A model generated the notes under the pieces. The model worked only from the letters and a program-made list of their open reading frames with translations. It had not been told where the DNA came from and searched no databases. Both the position numbers and the translations under genes were made by a program. 8,752 bases of DNA, from contig JAHIYV010000130.1 in assembly GCA_018814635.1 (NCBI GenBank), forward strand, positions 1 through 8,752. The letters are read 5' to 3'. This document shows positions 1 to 5,978 of the stretch, one piece after another (within the stretch, counting starts at the first letter, position 1; each line of letters begins with the position of its first letter). The DNA comes from Patescibacteria group bacterium (lineage in GTDB: Bacteria; Patescibacteriota; Minisyncoccia; Phycocordibacterales; JAGLOS01).

Positions 1-17
1 CATCCTGCGCGAACTTC

Positions 18-50
18 TTGTCATCCCGCGCTTTGATACGGGATCCAGAA
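18..50. repeat. REP-like palindrome (GTCATCCCG / CGGGATCCAG type)
   Basis: ATCCCG (23-28) and CGGGAT (39-44) form 6-bp arms around a 10-base loop, flanked by TGTC on the left and CCAG on the right. From memory, this arrangement matches a palindromic repeat scattered through intergenic DNA of many unrelated bacteria, so it is probably one copy of a genome-wide family. No adjacent transposase is visible. Confidence 0.55.
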
Positions 51-68
51 ATCGTATTATGCTCCTAA

Positions 69-88
69 ATTCCGTTTTTCAACGGAAT
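69..88. repeat. Inverted repeat, 8-bp arms
   Basis: ATTCCGTT (69-76) and AACGGAAT (81-88) are perfect reverse complements around a 4-base loop (TTTC on plus, GAAA on minus, a GNRA-type tetraloop in minus-strand RNA). The minus copy is followed by only TTT, so it is at best a weak terminator. It could stabilise a 3' end of a minus-strand transcript. Confidence 0.6.
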
Positions 89-101
89 AACAAAAAACAC
101 G

Positions 102-141
102 ACAAAGAAAAAAACAAATTAATTTTTAGAAAATGGTATAA
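102..141 (+). repeat. 40-bp dispersed element, copy 1
   Basis: This 40-base stretch matches the reverse strand of 3671-3710 at 37 of 40 positions without gaps; mismatches fall at element positions 21, 33 and 35. It has a purine-rich start (ACAAAG followed by an A tract) and ends in a -10-like TATAA. The flanks of the two copies do not match, so it is a discrete unit and not a large duplication. It is AT-rich, but 20 identical bases in a row argue against chance. Confidence 0.7.
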
Positions 142-157
142 ATTCTGTAAAAAAGTT

Positions 158-180
158 ACTTAGGTGTTGAGCTCCTAAGT
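158..180. repeat. REP-like hairpin, copy 1 (ACTTAGG / CCTAAGT)
   Basis: ACTTAGG (158-164) and CCTAAGT (174-180) pair around a 9-base loop. With the following GAG it aligns without gaps to 3931-3956: the outer ACTT, the GGTGT and the AAGTGAG are shared, and the arm base pair that differs is A-T here and G-C there. A compensatory change means the hairpin itself is conserved. Confidence 0.6.
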
Positions 181-229
181 GAGCAAAAGTGATGGTGGAT
201 ATAGTGCTGACGAGAATTATTTCGCGTGT

Positions 230-269
230 TGTGTTACGTAGCATGTTACATAGCATGCTACGTAACACA
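230..269. repeat. Perfect 16-bp inverted repeat
   Basis: TGTGTTACGTAGCATG (230-245) and CATGCTACGTAACACA (254-269) are exact reverse complements separated by TTACATAG. It is the strongest stem in the window. Neither strand has a T tract directly after it, so it is not a typical intrinsic terminator. A cruciform, recombination or protein-binding site, or a structured RNA element, is possible. Confidence 0.75.
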
Positions 270-282
270 GGTAAAATTAATA

Positions 283-321
283 GATTGGAAGTCTCACTTC
301 CAATCATAACTTCCAATCATA
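283..321. repeat. 10-bp inverted repeat overlapping a 13-bp tandem repeat
   Basis: GATTGGAAGT (283-292) and ACTTCCAATC (296-305) are perfect inverted arms with a 3-base loop. The right arm starts a 13-base unit, ACTTCCAATCATA, that occurs exactly twice in tandem (296-308, 309-321). One left arm could therefore pair with either copy. Confidence 0.7.
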
Positions 322-388
322 AATCCAAAAGCTTTTTTATCTGAGCCCTAAGAGGAGTAAAATTTTTAATACAATACTCTTGGTGAGA

Positions 389-1288
389 TTATTTCTTTTC
401 TTTTAGAAAAATTAATTGTAGTGGTATCAAAAATAGATTATTTACGACAGTATATATTATTGACGGTAACGCTACTAACGGACCAAATAAAGATAGCGCA
501 ATAATTGTTGATAAGGTGACATTTTTATAACTTGCAGAAATTCCATAAGTTATTTTTTCTGCTTTGTTGGAACCAACAAAGTACCCTAGGAAAAAATTTA
601 TAATAACTAAAACACTAATTAATCCACCAAGCATTAATGATATTTTAAGATTAGATAAAACAATTGATTTGACCGGGGAAATAATTCCCAAAATTAAAAG
701 AAATAGCACAACTATTGATATATAGGTCCCATAATTTTTAAGGCGCTTATTTGCTCTAGTGTTTTTTAACAACATAGCAATTACTATAGGAATAACGACT
801 AACCTTAACATCGTTAAGCTCATAACCATAAAATCAATCTCAATATTTGTTTTAGTAAATAATAAAACCAAAAGTGGAACACTTATGGGACTAAAAATAT
901 TTGATAAAAAGGCAATAACTAATGCCTGTGATGCAATTCCTCCATAGAGATTAGATAAAAATACCACGCTCATTCCTGAAGAGATTGTAGTAACTAAAAT
1001 TAAACCCAAAAATATTTCATCAGAAAAAAAGGGTTTCAATAATAAAATCAAAAATGGAGAGCTTAGATGAATAATAACTAGTATTGTAATTTTGTTTTTG
1101 CAATTTTTTAGATGTTCCAGAATTTTTTTGAGATCTATGTCTAAGCAACTAAAAAACATCAATAACATTAACAAATAAGTTAAATAGGGCGTAAATATTA
1201 ATCCAAGACTAGGAAAAGAAAAACTAAGAATAATTGCGGTCAGTATAATAAACCATGTATATTTTTTTATATAATATTTTATATTCAT
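389..1288 (-). CDS. BASS-family (bile acid:Na+ symporter-like) transporter
   Basis: This is a 299-residue integral membrane protein of the BASS/SBF family, which moves organic anions across the cytoplasmic membrane, usually with sodium. About ten hydrophobic segments can be picked out (roughly residues 12-32, 35-49, 66-86, 92-113, 120-144, 154-174, 187-206, 216-238, 247-269, 275-295), the family's usual number. Family-like stretches are the LDIDLKKILEHLK loop after helix 2, the SGMSVVFLSNLYGG stretch at helix 4, and YKNVTLSTIIALSLFGPLVALP through helix 9. In helix 9 the positions where sodium-coupled members carry Glu and Gln appear to be Ser251 and Lys255, so coupling may not be to sodium; this residue matching is from memory. 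I chose ATG at 1288 because it gives the usual short N-terminus; an in-frame TTG at 1312 would add eight residues. The gene is clearly more AT-rich than gyrB or pheT, which hints at separate origin. The substrate cannot be told. Confidence 0.88.
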   Translation of the reverse strand: MNIKYYIKKYTWFIILTAIILSFSFPSLGLIFTPYLTYLLMLLMFFSCLDIDLKKILEHLKNCKNKITILVIIHLSSPFLILLLKPFFSDEIFLGLILVTTISSGMSVVFLSNLYGGIASQALVIAFLSNIFSPISVPLLVLLFTKTNIEIDFMVMSLTMLRLVVIPIVIAMLLKNTRANKRLKNYGTYISIVVLFLLILGIISPVKSIVLSNLKISLMLGGLISVLVIINFFLGYFVGSNKAEKITYGISASYKNVTLSTIIALSLFGPLVALPSIIYTVVNNLFLIPLQLIFLKEKK

Positions 1289-1339
1289 TGTAAGTATTTG
1301 TGTGGTCGGCAAAATAGTTGGGATCGTATTGCTGAAAAA

Positions 1340-1423
1340 TTAACCAAGAAGAGACCAACCGTCTTGAAGTCCAAGCGCGTCAAGAATCATTTTAACTCTT
1401 TGAATTACGAAATACCGCCCAAG
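1340..1423 (-). pseudogene. Possible gene remnant or micro-ORF downstream of gyrB
   Basis: Between gyrB and the transporter, a 27-codon open stretch on the minus strand ends at TAA (1340-1342). An ATG at 1388-1390 would give MILDALGLQDGWSLLG, a 16-residue peptide. Its codon choice (mostly CTT for Leu, GGT, GAC) resembles gyrB, and the frame is open back to a TAA at 1424-1426. I do not recognise it. It may be the C-terminal stub of a lost gene. The opposite strand over the same bases is also open (to TAA at 1445-1447) but uses less typical codons. Weakly supported. Confidence 0.25.
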
Positions 1424-1474
1424 TTATTAAAGTACTCCAATACCTAATATACAGTATATATAGTTTTTTAAGTT

Positions 1475-3544
1475 TTACAAATCTAATTTAGCTAGTTTGG
1501 CGTTGGTTTGGATGAATGCTTTTCGAGATGGGACATCTGTTCCCATTAAGACATCGAAGGTGTGGTCTGCTTCTTGCGCGTCTTCAATTGTGATTTGTTT
1601 TAGGAGACGGTTTTTGGGATCCATTGTTGTTTCCCATAATTCTTCGGGGTTCATTTCGCCAAGACCTTTGTATCTTTGTAAAGATATTTTAGGCGTTTTT
1701 TTTGTGCCAACTTCTTCTTTTGTTTCTTGTTCTCCCTCTTCACCATCTTTATCTTCGGGCTCTTCTTCTATCATATCACCTGCGTCTGCGCCTAGATATT
1801 TAATTTTTTCTTCTTCTGTGTAAACATAGGTGGACTCCTTCCCTTTTTTTATTTTATACAAAGGGGGCATAGCTAAATAAATATATCCTCCATCAATAAG
1901 TGGTTTGAAATATCTATAAAAAAGTGTGAGTAAAAGTGTTGCAATATGCGCGCCGTCAACATCCGCATCTGTCGCAATAATAACTTTATGGTATCGTAAT
2001 TTTTCTATATTAAAAGTATCGCCAATCGCTGTGCCGAGAGCAATCACAAGCGCTCTTATTTCTTTTGAGCCAAGCATCCTATCTAGTCGCGCGCGTTCCA
2101 CATTGAGAATTTTACCTTTAAGCGGCAAAATCGCTTGCGTTCGGCGGTCTCGTCCTTGCTTGCTTGAACCGCCAGCTGAGTCTCCCTCAACAATAAAAAG
2201 CTCTGATTCTTCCGCGCTACGCGAAGAACAATCCGCAAGTTTGCCCGGCAAGGTAAGTCCTTCAAGAGCTCCTTTTCGTAAAACACTATCTTTTGCGGCT
2301 TTCGCCGCTTTGCGCGCGCGAAGCGCCAAGCTTACTTTATTTAAAATAGCGCGCGCTTCATCCGGATGTTCCTCAAGAAATTCAGCGAACGCCTCACCAA
2401 ATATTTTTTCTACCGCTCCGCGCGCTTCCACGCTTCCTAGTTTTCCTTTTGTCTGCCCTTCAAACTGAATCTCTCTCATTTTTACCGAAATGACAACTGT
2501 AATTCCTTCTCGTACATCGTCAGCTGTGAAGTTTTCATCCTTTTCTTTTATTATATTATTTTTCCGCGCGTAATCATTTAATCTTCGTGTAAGAGCTGTG
2601 CGAAAACCAGTAACATGCATACCTCCCTCAGCGTTAAAAGTATTATTCGCGAACGCGAGTTCGCGAGAAGAAATATCGTCTATATATTGAAGAGCTAATT
2701 CAACCAACACTTCATTTGATTCTTTTTCAATATAAAAGATATTTTTATGCACCTGCTTAAAATCAGAATTATAAAACTCTACCAAAGAACGAAGCCCTCC
2801 TTCAAAATAGAATGTAGTGTTTGGCGCGCAAAGAGATAGGTTTTCTATATAGACCTCTTTTTCATACGCGATATCGTTGATATATTCCCGCGCGTCAATA
2901 ATATGAATACGCAATTTTTTCACCAAATATGCCTGCTGTCGCATATGATTGGTAATACTTTTCCAATTATATTCAATTTCTTTAAATATCTCAGGGTCTG
3001 GCTCAAATGTAATAATTGTCCCATTAAAAGTTGTTTTTCCAACTTGTTTAACCAGCGCTCTCTTTTTCCCCCTCACATACTCTTGCATAAATATTTTTTT
3101 ATCTCTGTGGACTTCCACTTTGGTGCGTACCGAAAGCGCGTTCACAACTGAGGCGCCTACCCCGTGTAAACCGCCAGAAACTTTATACCCTTTCCCCTCA
3201 AATTTTCCGCCCGCATGCAATGTAGTCATAATTGTTTCAAGCGCAGAAACTTTTGTTTTCTTATGTATATCAACCGGAATACCCCGTCCGTTATCAACAA
3301 TGCGTACTTTATTGTTGGGCAAAAGCGCAATTTCAATATGGTCAGCAAACCCTCCCATCGCTTCATCGCGAGAATTATCAAAAATTTCCCATATAAGATG
3401 CTGAAGTCCTTCTACTCCAGTAGAACCAATATACATTCCGGGTCGTTTACGCACCGGCTCAAGCCCCTCAAGAACAGTAATTTCATCTGCTCCATATTTT
3501 TCTTGTTTATTCTTTTTTATCTCTATTTCTGTTTTTTTAGCCAT
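1475..3544 (-). CDS. gyrB: DNA gyrase subunit B (ATPase subunit)
   Basis: This is the ATPase subunit of the type IIA topoisomerase that, with GyrA, introduces negative supercoils. The 689 residues show the GHKL ATPase (EIFDNSRDEA at 53-62 with Glu53 and Asn57; DNGRGIP at 84-90; GGLHGVGASVVNA at 124-136), the transducer with QTKGKLGSVEARG at 364-376 and its phosphate-sensing lysine, the TOPRIM metal site (EGDSAGGS at 453-460; DADVDGAH at 526-533), and the C-terminal QRYKGLGEMNPEELWETTMDP region from 623. Glu453, Asp526 and Asp528 are the expected magnesium ligands. GyrB fits better than ParE by the TOPRIM and C-terminal wording, but the paralogue is not fully excluded. An unusual acidic, Glu/Asp/Lys-rich insertion lies at about 585-618, just before QRYKGLGE. 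Start is ATG with no Shine-Dalgarno; a good promoter lies about 70 bases upstream. Confidence 0.96.
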   Translation of the reverse strand: MAKKTEIEIKKNKQEKYGADEITVLEGLEPVRKRPGMYIGSTGVEGLQHLIWEIFDNSRDEAMGGFADHIEIALLPNNKVRIVDNGRGIPVDIHKKTKVSALETIMTTLHAGGKFEGKGYKVSGGLHGVGASVVNALSVRTKVEVHRDKKIFMQEYVRGKKRALVKQVGKTTFNGTIITFEPDPEIFKEIEYNWKSITNHMRQQAYLVKKLRIHIIDAREYINDIAYEKEVYIENLSLCAPNTTFYFEGGLRSLVEFYNSDFKQVHKNIFYIEKESNEVLVELALQYIDDISSRELAFANNTFNAEGGMHVTGFRTALTRRLNDYARKNNIIKEKDENFTADDVREGITVVISVKMREIQFEGQTKGKLGSVEARGAVEKIFGEAFAEFLEEHPDEARAILNKVSLALRARKAAKAAKDSVLRKGALEGLTLPGKLADCSSRSAEESELFIVEGDSAGGSSKQGRDRRTQAILPLKGKILNVERARLDRMLGSKEIRALVIALGTAIGDTFNIEKLRYHKVIIATDADVDGAHIATLLLTLFYRYFKPLIDGGYIYLAMPPLYKIKKGKESTYVYTEEEKIKYLGADAGDMIEEEPEDKDGEEGEQETKEEVGTKKTPKISLQRYKGLGEMNPEELWETTMDPKNRLLKQITIEDAQEADHTFDVLMGTDVPSRKAFIQTNAKLAKLDL

Positions 3545-3611
3545 TTTTTGATAAAAAATACACCACGTACATTTATGTAAAACACGCGCATTGCTTTATA
3601 CTATATTGAGT

Positions 3612-3620
3612 ATTATACCA
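3612..3620 (-). promoter_or_regulatory. gyrB promoter, extended -10
   Basis: Read on the minus strand this is TGGTATAAT, a perfect -10 hexamer (3612-3617) with the upstream TGn extension. No good -35 hexamer sits 16-18 bases upstream, as is common for extended -10 promoters. Transcription would begin near 3605, leaving a leader of about 60 bases. A second TATAAT is present at 3670-3675 inside the 40-bp element. Confidence 0.6.
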
Positions 3621-3670
3621 AAGAAACACCAAAAATGAAAGCGTGCGTTTATTGTGGTAATCGTTTGTTA

Positions 3671-3710
3671 TTATATCCTTTTCTAAAAACTAATTTGTTT
3701 TTTTCTTTGT
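3671..3710 (-). repeat. 40-bp dispersed element, copy 2
   Basis: Read on the minus strand, this matches 102-141 at 37 of 40 bases. It ends with a -10-like TATAAT (3670-3675) pointing towards gyrB. If the element carries promoter activity it could supply a second, distal gyrB promoter, though no -35 box is evident. Confidence 0.7.
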
Positions 3711-3742
3711 TATACCAAACCCAATTAACCACCTTCCCATAT

Positions 3743-3850
3743 GACCAATCCAAGGACGACCAATCCAAGGACGACCAATCCAAGGACGGTCCTTGGACAA
3801 ATCGACCAATCCAAGGACGGTCCTTGGACAAATCGGTCCTTGGACAAATT
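3743..3850. repeat. Array of seven short units in two orientations (A-A-A-B-A-B-B)
   Basis: Unit A is GACCAATCCAAGGAC (15 bp): three tandem copies fill 3743-3787 and a fourth is at 3804-3818. Unit B is GGTCCTTGGACAAATC (16 bp) at 3788-3803, 3819-3834 and, with a final T, 3835-3850. The GTCCTTGG of B is the reverse complement of the CCAAGGAC of A, so each A-B junction makes a perfect 8-bp-arm palindrome around one base. All copies are essentially identical, which implies recent expansion or active homogenisation. It lies in the pheT-gyrB spacer, upstream of the gyrB promoter. It is not a CRISPR array: units are far too short and there are no unique spacers. Confidence 0.85.
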
Positions 3851-3878
3851 TGGATAAGCTTAAACATCCGCACTTTTG

Positions 3879-3896
3879 TTTAACACCTTAGTTAAA
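3879..3896. repeat. Small inverted repeat TTTAAC / GTTAAA
   Basis: Six-base arms (3879-3884 and 3891-3896) enclose ACCTTA. The AT content makes a stable hairpin doubtful; a chance occurrence is possible. Confidence 0.35.
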
Positions 3897-3930
3897 AGGT
3901 CGTTCCTATGATTTTTCGGTTAATCGTACC

Positions 3931-3953
3931 ACTTGGGTGTCCGACATCCAAGT
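3931..3953. repeat. REP-like hairpin, copy 2 (ACTTGGGTGT / ACATCCAAGT)
   Basis: Ten-base arms (3931-3940 and 3944-3953) pair with one G-T mismatch around the loop CCG. It is the better-formed relative of the hairpin at 158-180. It lies 38 bases past the pheT stop, so it would be in the pheST 3' untranslated region, but no T tract follows on the minus strand and I do not call it a terminator. Confidence 0.65.
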
Positions 3954-3990
3954 GAGTCTCCGAGTGATGATTTTGGTATTTTGACTTTTC

Positions 3991-5958
3991 TTATCGCACT
4001 TCCCATCCTGTGTTTTGGTGTAAAGCAACAGATATTGTTTCCATAATTTTGCCAATTTCTAGGTCAGTTAGTGTTCGCTTATGGGATTGAAAAACAAGTT
4101 TGTATGCGTATGATGTTTTTGTTTCGCCATTGTCAAATGTTTTTGTAAAGGTATCAAATAGTTCTGGTTCTCGTACCACAAGCTCTCCACCATTTTTTTT
4201 CAAAATTTCTTCTATTTTTTCTTTGTTGGTATTTTCTGGCACAAACACAGCGATATCTCTTACAATAAACGGATACACAGAAAATGATTTATATTTTATT
4301 GCTTGTGTTGTTGTGTATAAAATCTGATCATACGATTTTGGTTCTGGTAATTTTTCTATAAGTTGATCAAGATTAATTTCTACCACAGCGCCACCGTCAG
4401 GAAGTTCTGTAATAACACCTGAAAAAATTACACCAAATTTATCCGTTAAAATCTTTAAGATGTTTTCAATAAATTCTTTTTCTTTTGCTTTAGTCACTTT
4501 TACTTTTGGATTTCTGAAGGCCATTCCCAAACTTGTATGTTCTCCTGCCTGTTCAAACACAATACCTATTTCAAAAACACAAACATTAGAAATACCAACA
4601 ACTGCAAGATTTTTAGCATTAAGTTCCAGTGATGCTGATAATCCTTTTAACAAAGAACTTCTCATAAAATTTTTATCAGATGCGAGAGGGTTTGCGATTT
4701 CCACTTCACCTTGGTTGGTAAATGTATAAGTTTCAACTTCTGAAAAACCTTCATCTATAAGCGCAGTTCTGATAACTCCCGTGTAATAAAAAAGTTTGTT
4801 AATTTTAGGAGAAAAATCTATATCGTTAGGCAACACATCTGAGATATGCTGATAACCATAAATCCTGCCAACTTCTTCCACTAAATCTTCAGCTATGCGT
4901 AAATCAAGTCGTTCATAAGGAATAGTAACAATAAAAGAAACACTGTTTTCTGTTTTATTTTCTGTGGTTGAATATTCAAAATTAAAACGGGTAAAAATAT
5001 CTTCTACTTCTTTTTGTAATAGTGTTATACCTAGAACGCTGTTAATTTTTTCAAGTGATACTGTTACTGTTTTTTGATCTTCTTTTGTTGTATATATATC
5101 TTTTGGCGCGCCGATCATAGTGTCACTATTGCCAGCAATTTCTGTGATTAGGGCCGTAGCAATAGCCATACCTTCTGATGCCAGTTCAGATGTAATTTCA
5201 TGTTCATATCGTGTTGAAGATTCTGTTCGTATTCCCACTCTCTGCGCAGTTTTACGAATATTGATGGGCAAGAAATTAGCGGCTTCAATAACAATGTTCT
5301 TGGTATTTCTGTCCACTTCCGCTTTTGTTCCACCTTTAATACCCGCAATTGCTAATGGATCTTTATCGTCCGCAATAACGAGTGTACCTGTGGTTAATTT
5401 AATATCTTCTCCGTCAAGCGTAGTGATTCGTTCCCCTTCACGCGATTGTCTTACTATAATAGCTCCACCCTCCAGTTTGTCCGCGTCAAAAACATGAAGT
5501 GGTTGTCCCAAATCAAATAAAATATAGTTTGTAATATCAACAATATTATTTATTGACCGTTGTCCAATTGATTCAATTTTATGACGCAACCATTCTGGCG
5601 ACTCGCCAACGCTGACACCTCTTACATATCTTCCAATATAACGAGGACAAAGATTTGGAGCATCCACGGCAACTGAAAGTTTATCGTCTAACTGAGGAGA
5701 GTTGCTAGGAATAGAAAACTTCTTTTCAGAAATTTGCTTATCTAAAATAACCCTAATTTCTCTGGCAATACCTCGGTGTGACAAACAATCATGCGCGCGA
5801 TTAGGTAAAATATCTACATCTATAAGATAATCATCGCCTTTCTTCTCAATTTGTTCTATTTCAAAAGCGTGGTGTGTCAATATAGAAACTAAATCTTGTG
5901 GATTCGGTAATTTATCTTTGAAATATTCTTTTTGTATCCAATTATATGAAACAAGCAT
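3991..5958 (-). CDS. pheT: Phenylalanyl-tRNA synthetase beta subunit, short form
   Basis: This is the beta chain of the cytoplasmic (alpha-beta)2 enzyme that charges tRNA-Phe. At 655 residues it is much shorter than the usual about 790-800. The N-terminal MLVSYNWIQKEYF start runs straight from EIEQIEKK (33-40) into the LIDVDILPNRAHDCLSHRGIARE segment (from 45), so the tRNA-binding OB-fold (EMAPII/YtpR-like, normally about 110 residues inserted here) is missing. The rest is complete: B3/B4 editing domain (about 100-255, with likely pocket residues His155, Glu225, Thr245), B5 (about 297-375), the catalytic-like core (about 385-540) and a C-terminal FDX-ACB anticodon-binding domain (about 560-655, YPFIVRDIAVFVPE to the end). 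It follows pheS by 20 bases with no Shine-Dalgarno, so the two form one operon. Editing of mischarged Tyr is probably retained. Confidence 0.96.
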   Translation of the reverse strand: MLVSYNWIQKEYFKDKLPNPQDLVSILTHHAFEIEQIEKKGDDYLIDVDILPNRAHDCLSHRGIAREIRVILDKQISEKKFSIPSNSPQLDDKLSVAVDAPNLCPRYIGRYVRGVSVGESPEWLRHKIESIGQRSINNIVDITNYILFDLGQPLHVFDADKLEGGAIIVRQSREGERITTLDGEDIKLTTGTLVIADDKDPLAIAGIKGGTKAEVDRNTKNIVIEAANFLPINIRKTAQRVGIRTESSTRYEHEITSELASEGMAIATALITEIAGNSDTMIGAPKDIYTTKEDQKTVTVSLEKINSVLGITLLQKEVEDIFTRFNFEYSTTENKTENSVSFIVTIPYERLDLRIAEDLVEEVGRIYGYQHISDVLPNDIDFSPKINKLFYYTGVIRTALIDEGFSEVETYTFTNQGEVEIANPLASDKNFMRSSLLKGLSASLELNAKNLAVVGISNVCVFEIGIVFEQAGEHTSLGMAFRNPKVKVTKAKEKEFIENILKILTDKFGVIFSGVITELPDGGAVVEINLDQLIEKLPEPKSYDQILYTTTQAIKYKSFSVYPFIVRDIAVFVPENTNKEKIEEILKKNGGELVVREPELFDTFTKTFDNGETKTSYAYKLVFQSHKRTLTDLEIGKIMETISVALHQNTGWEVR

Positions 5959-5978
5959 AGTAGTAATTTTTTATTAAA

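Larger units (their letters stand above)
1..388. other. Gene-free repeat island
   Basis: I see no convincing gene here; the open frames cross the hairpins and resemble no protein. The stretch holds, in order, a REP-like palindrome (23-44), an 8-bp-arm hairpin (69-88), a 40-bp element with an inverted copy near gyrB (102-141), a REP-like hairpin (158-180), a perfect 16-bp inverted repeat (230-269), and a 10-bp inverted repeat that runs into a 13-bp tandem duplication (283-321). It lies downstream of the minus-strand transporter, so parts may form that gene's 3' untranslated region. A plus-strand extended -10-like TGGTATAAA at 134-142 could in principle drive a short transcript through the hairpins. 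Confidence 0.75.
3545..3990. other. Intergenic island between pheT and gyrB
   Basis: This 446-base stretch contains no supported gene. It holds the gyrB leader and promoter (3612-3617), the inverted copy of the 40-bp element (3671-3710), the 108-bp array of short inverted units (3743-3850), a small inverted repeat TTTAAC/GTTAAA (3879-3896) and a REP-like hairpin (3931-3953) 38 bases past the pheT stop. Open frames crossing the array give Ser-Lys-Asp or Ser-Leu-Asp-Trp repeats, which are a by-product of the DNA repeat. Confidence 0.75.

Noticed and set aside
119..316. Minus-strand 65-codon frame in the left island
   Set aside because: It runs through three inverted repeats, a tandem duplication and the 40-bp element, so its amino acids are dictated by the repeats.
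3743..3850. CRISPR array
   Set aside because: Units of 15-16 bp abut one another in both orientations with no unique spacers, and no cas gene is present.
3635..3883. Open frames on both strands with Ser-Lys-Asp or Ser-Leu-Asp-Trp repeats
   Set aside because: The peptide repeats simply mirror the 15-16 bp DNA units in the array; there is no start context or family resemblance, and the frames cross a promoter and other repeats.
3931..3953. Intrinsic terminator of pheST
   Set aside because: The stem is good but no T tract follows on the minus strand, and the same hairpin family recurs in the left island away from any matching gene end.
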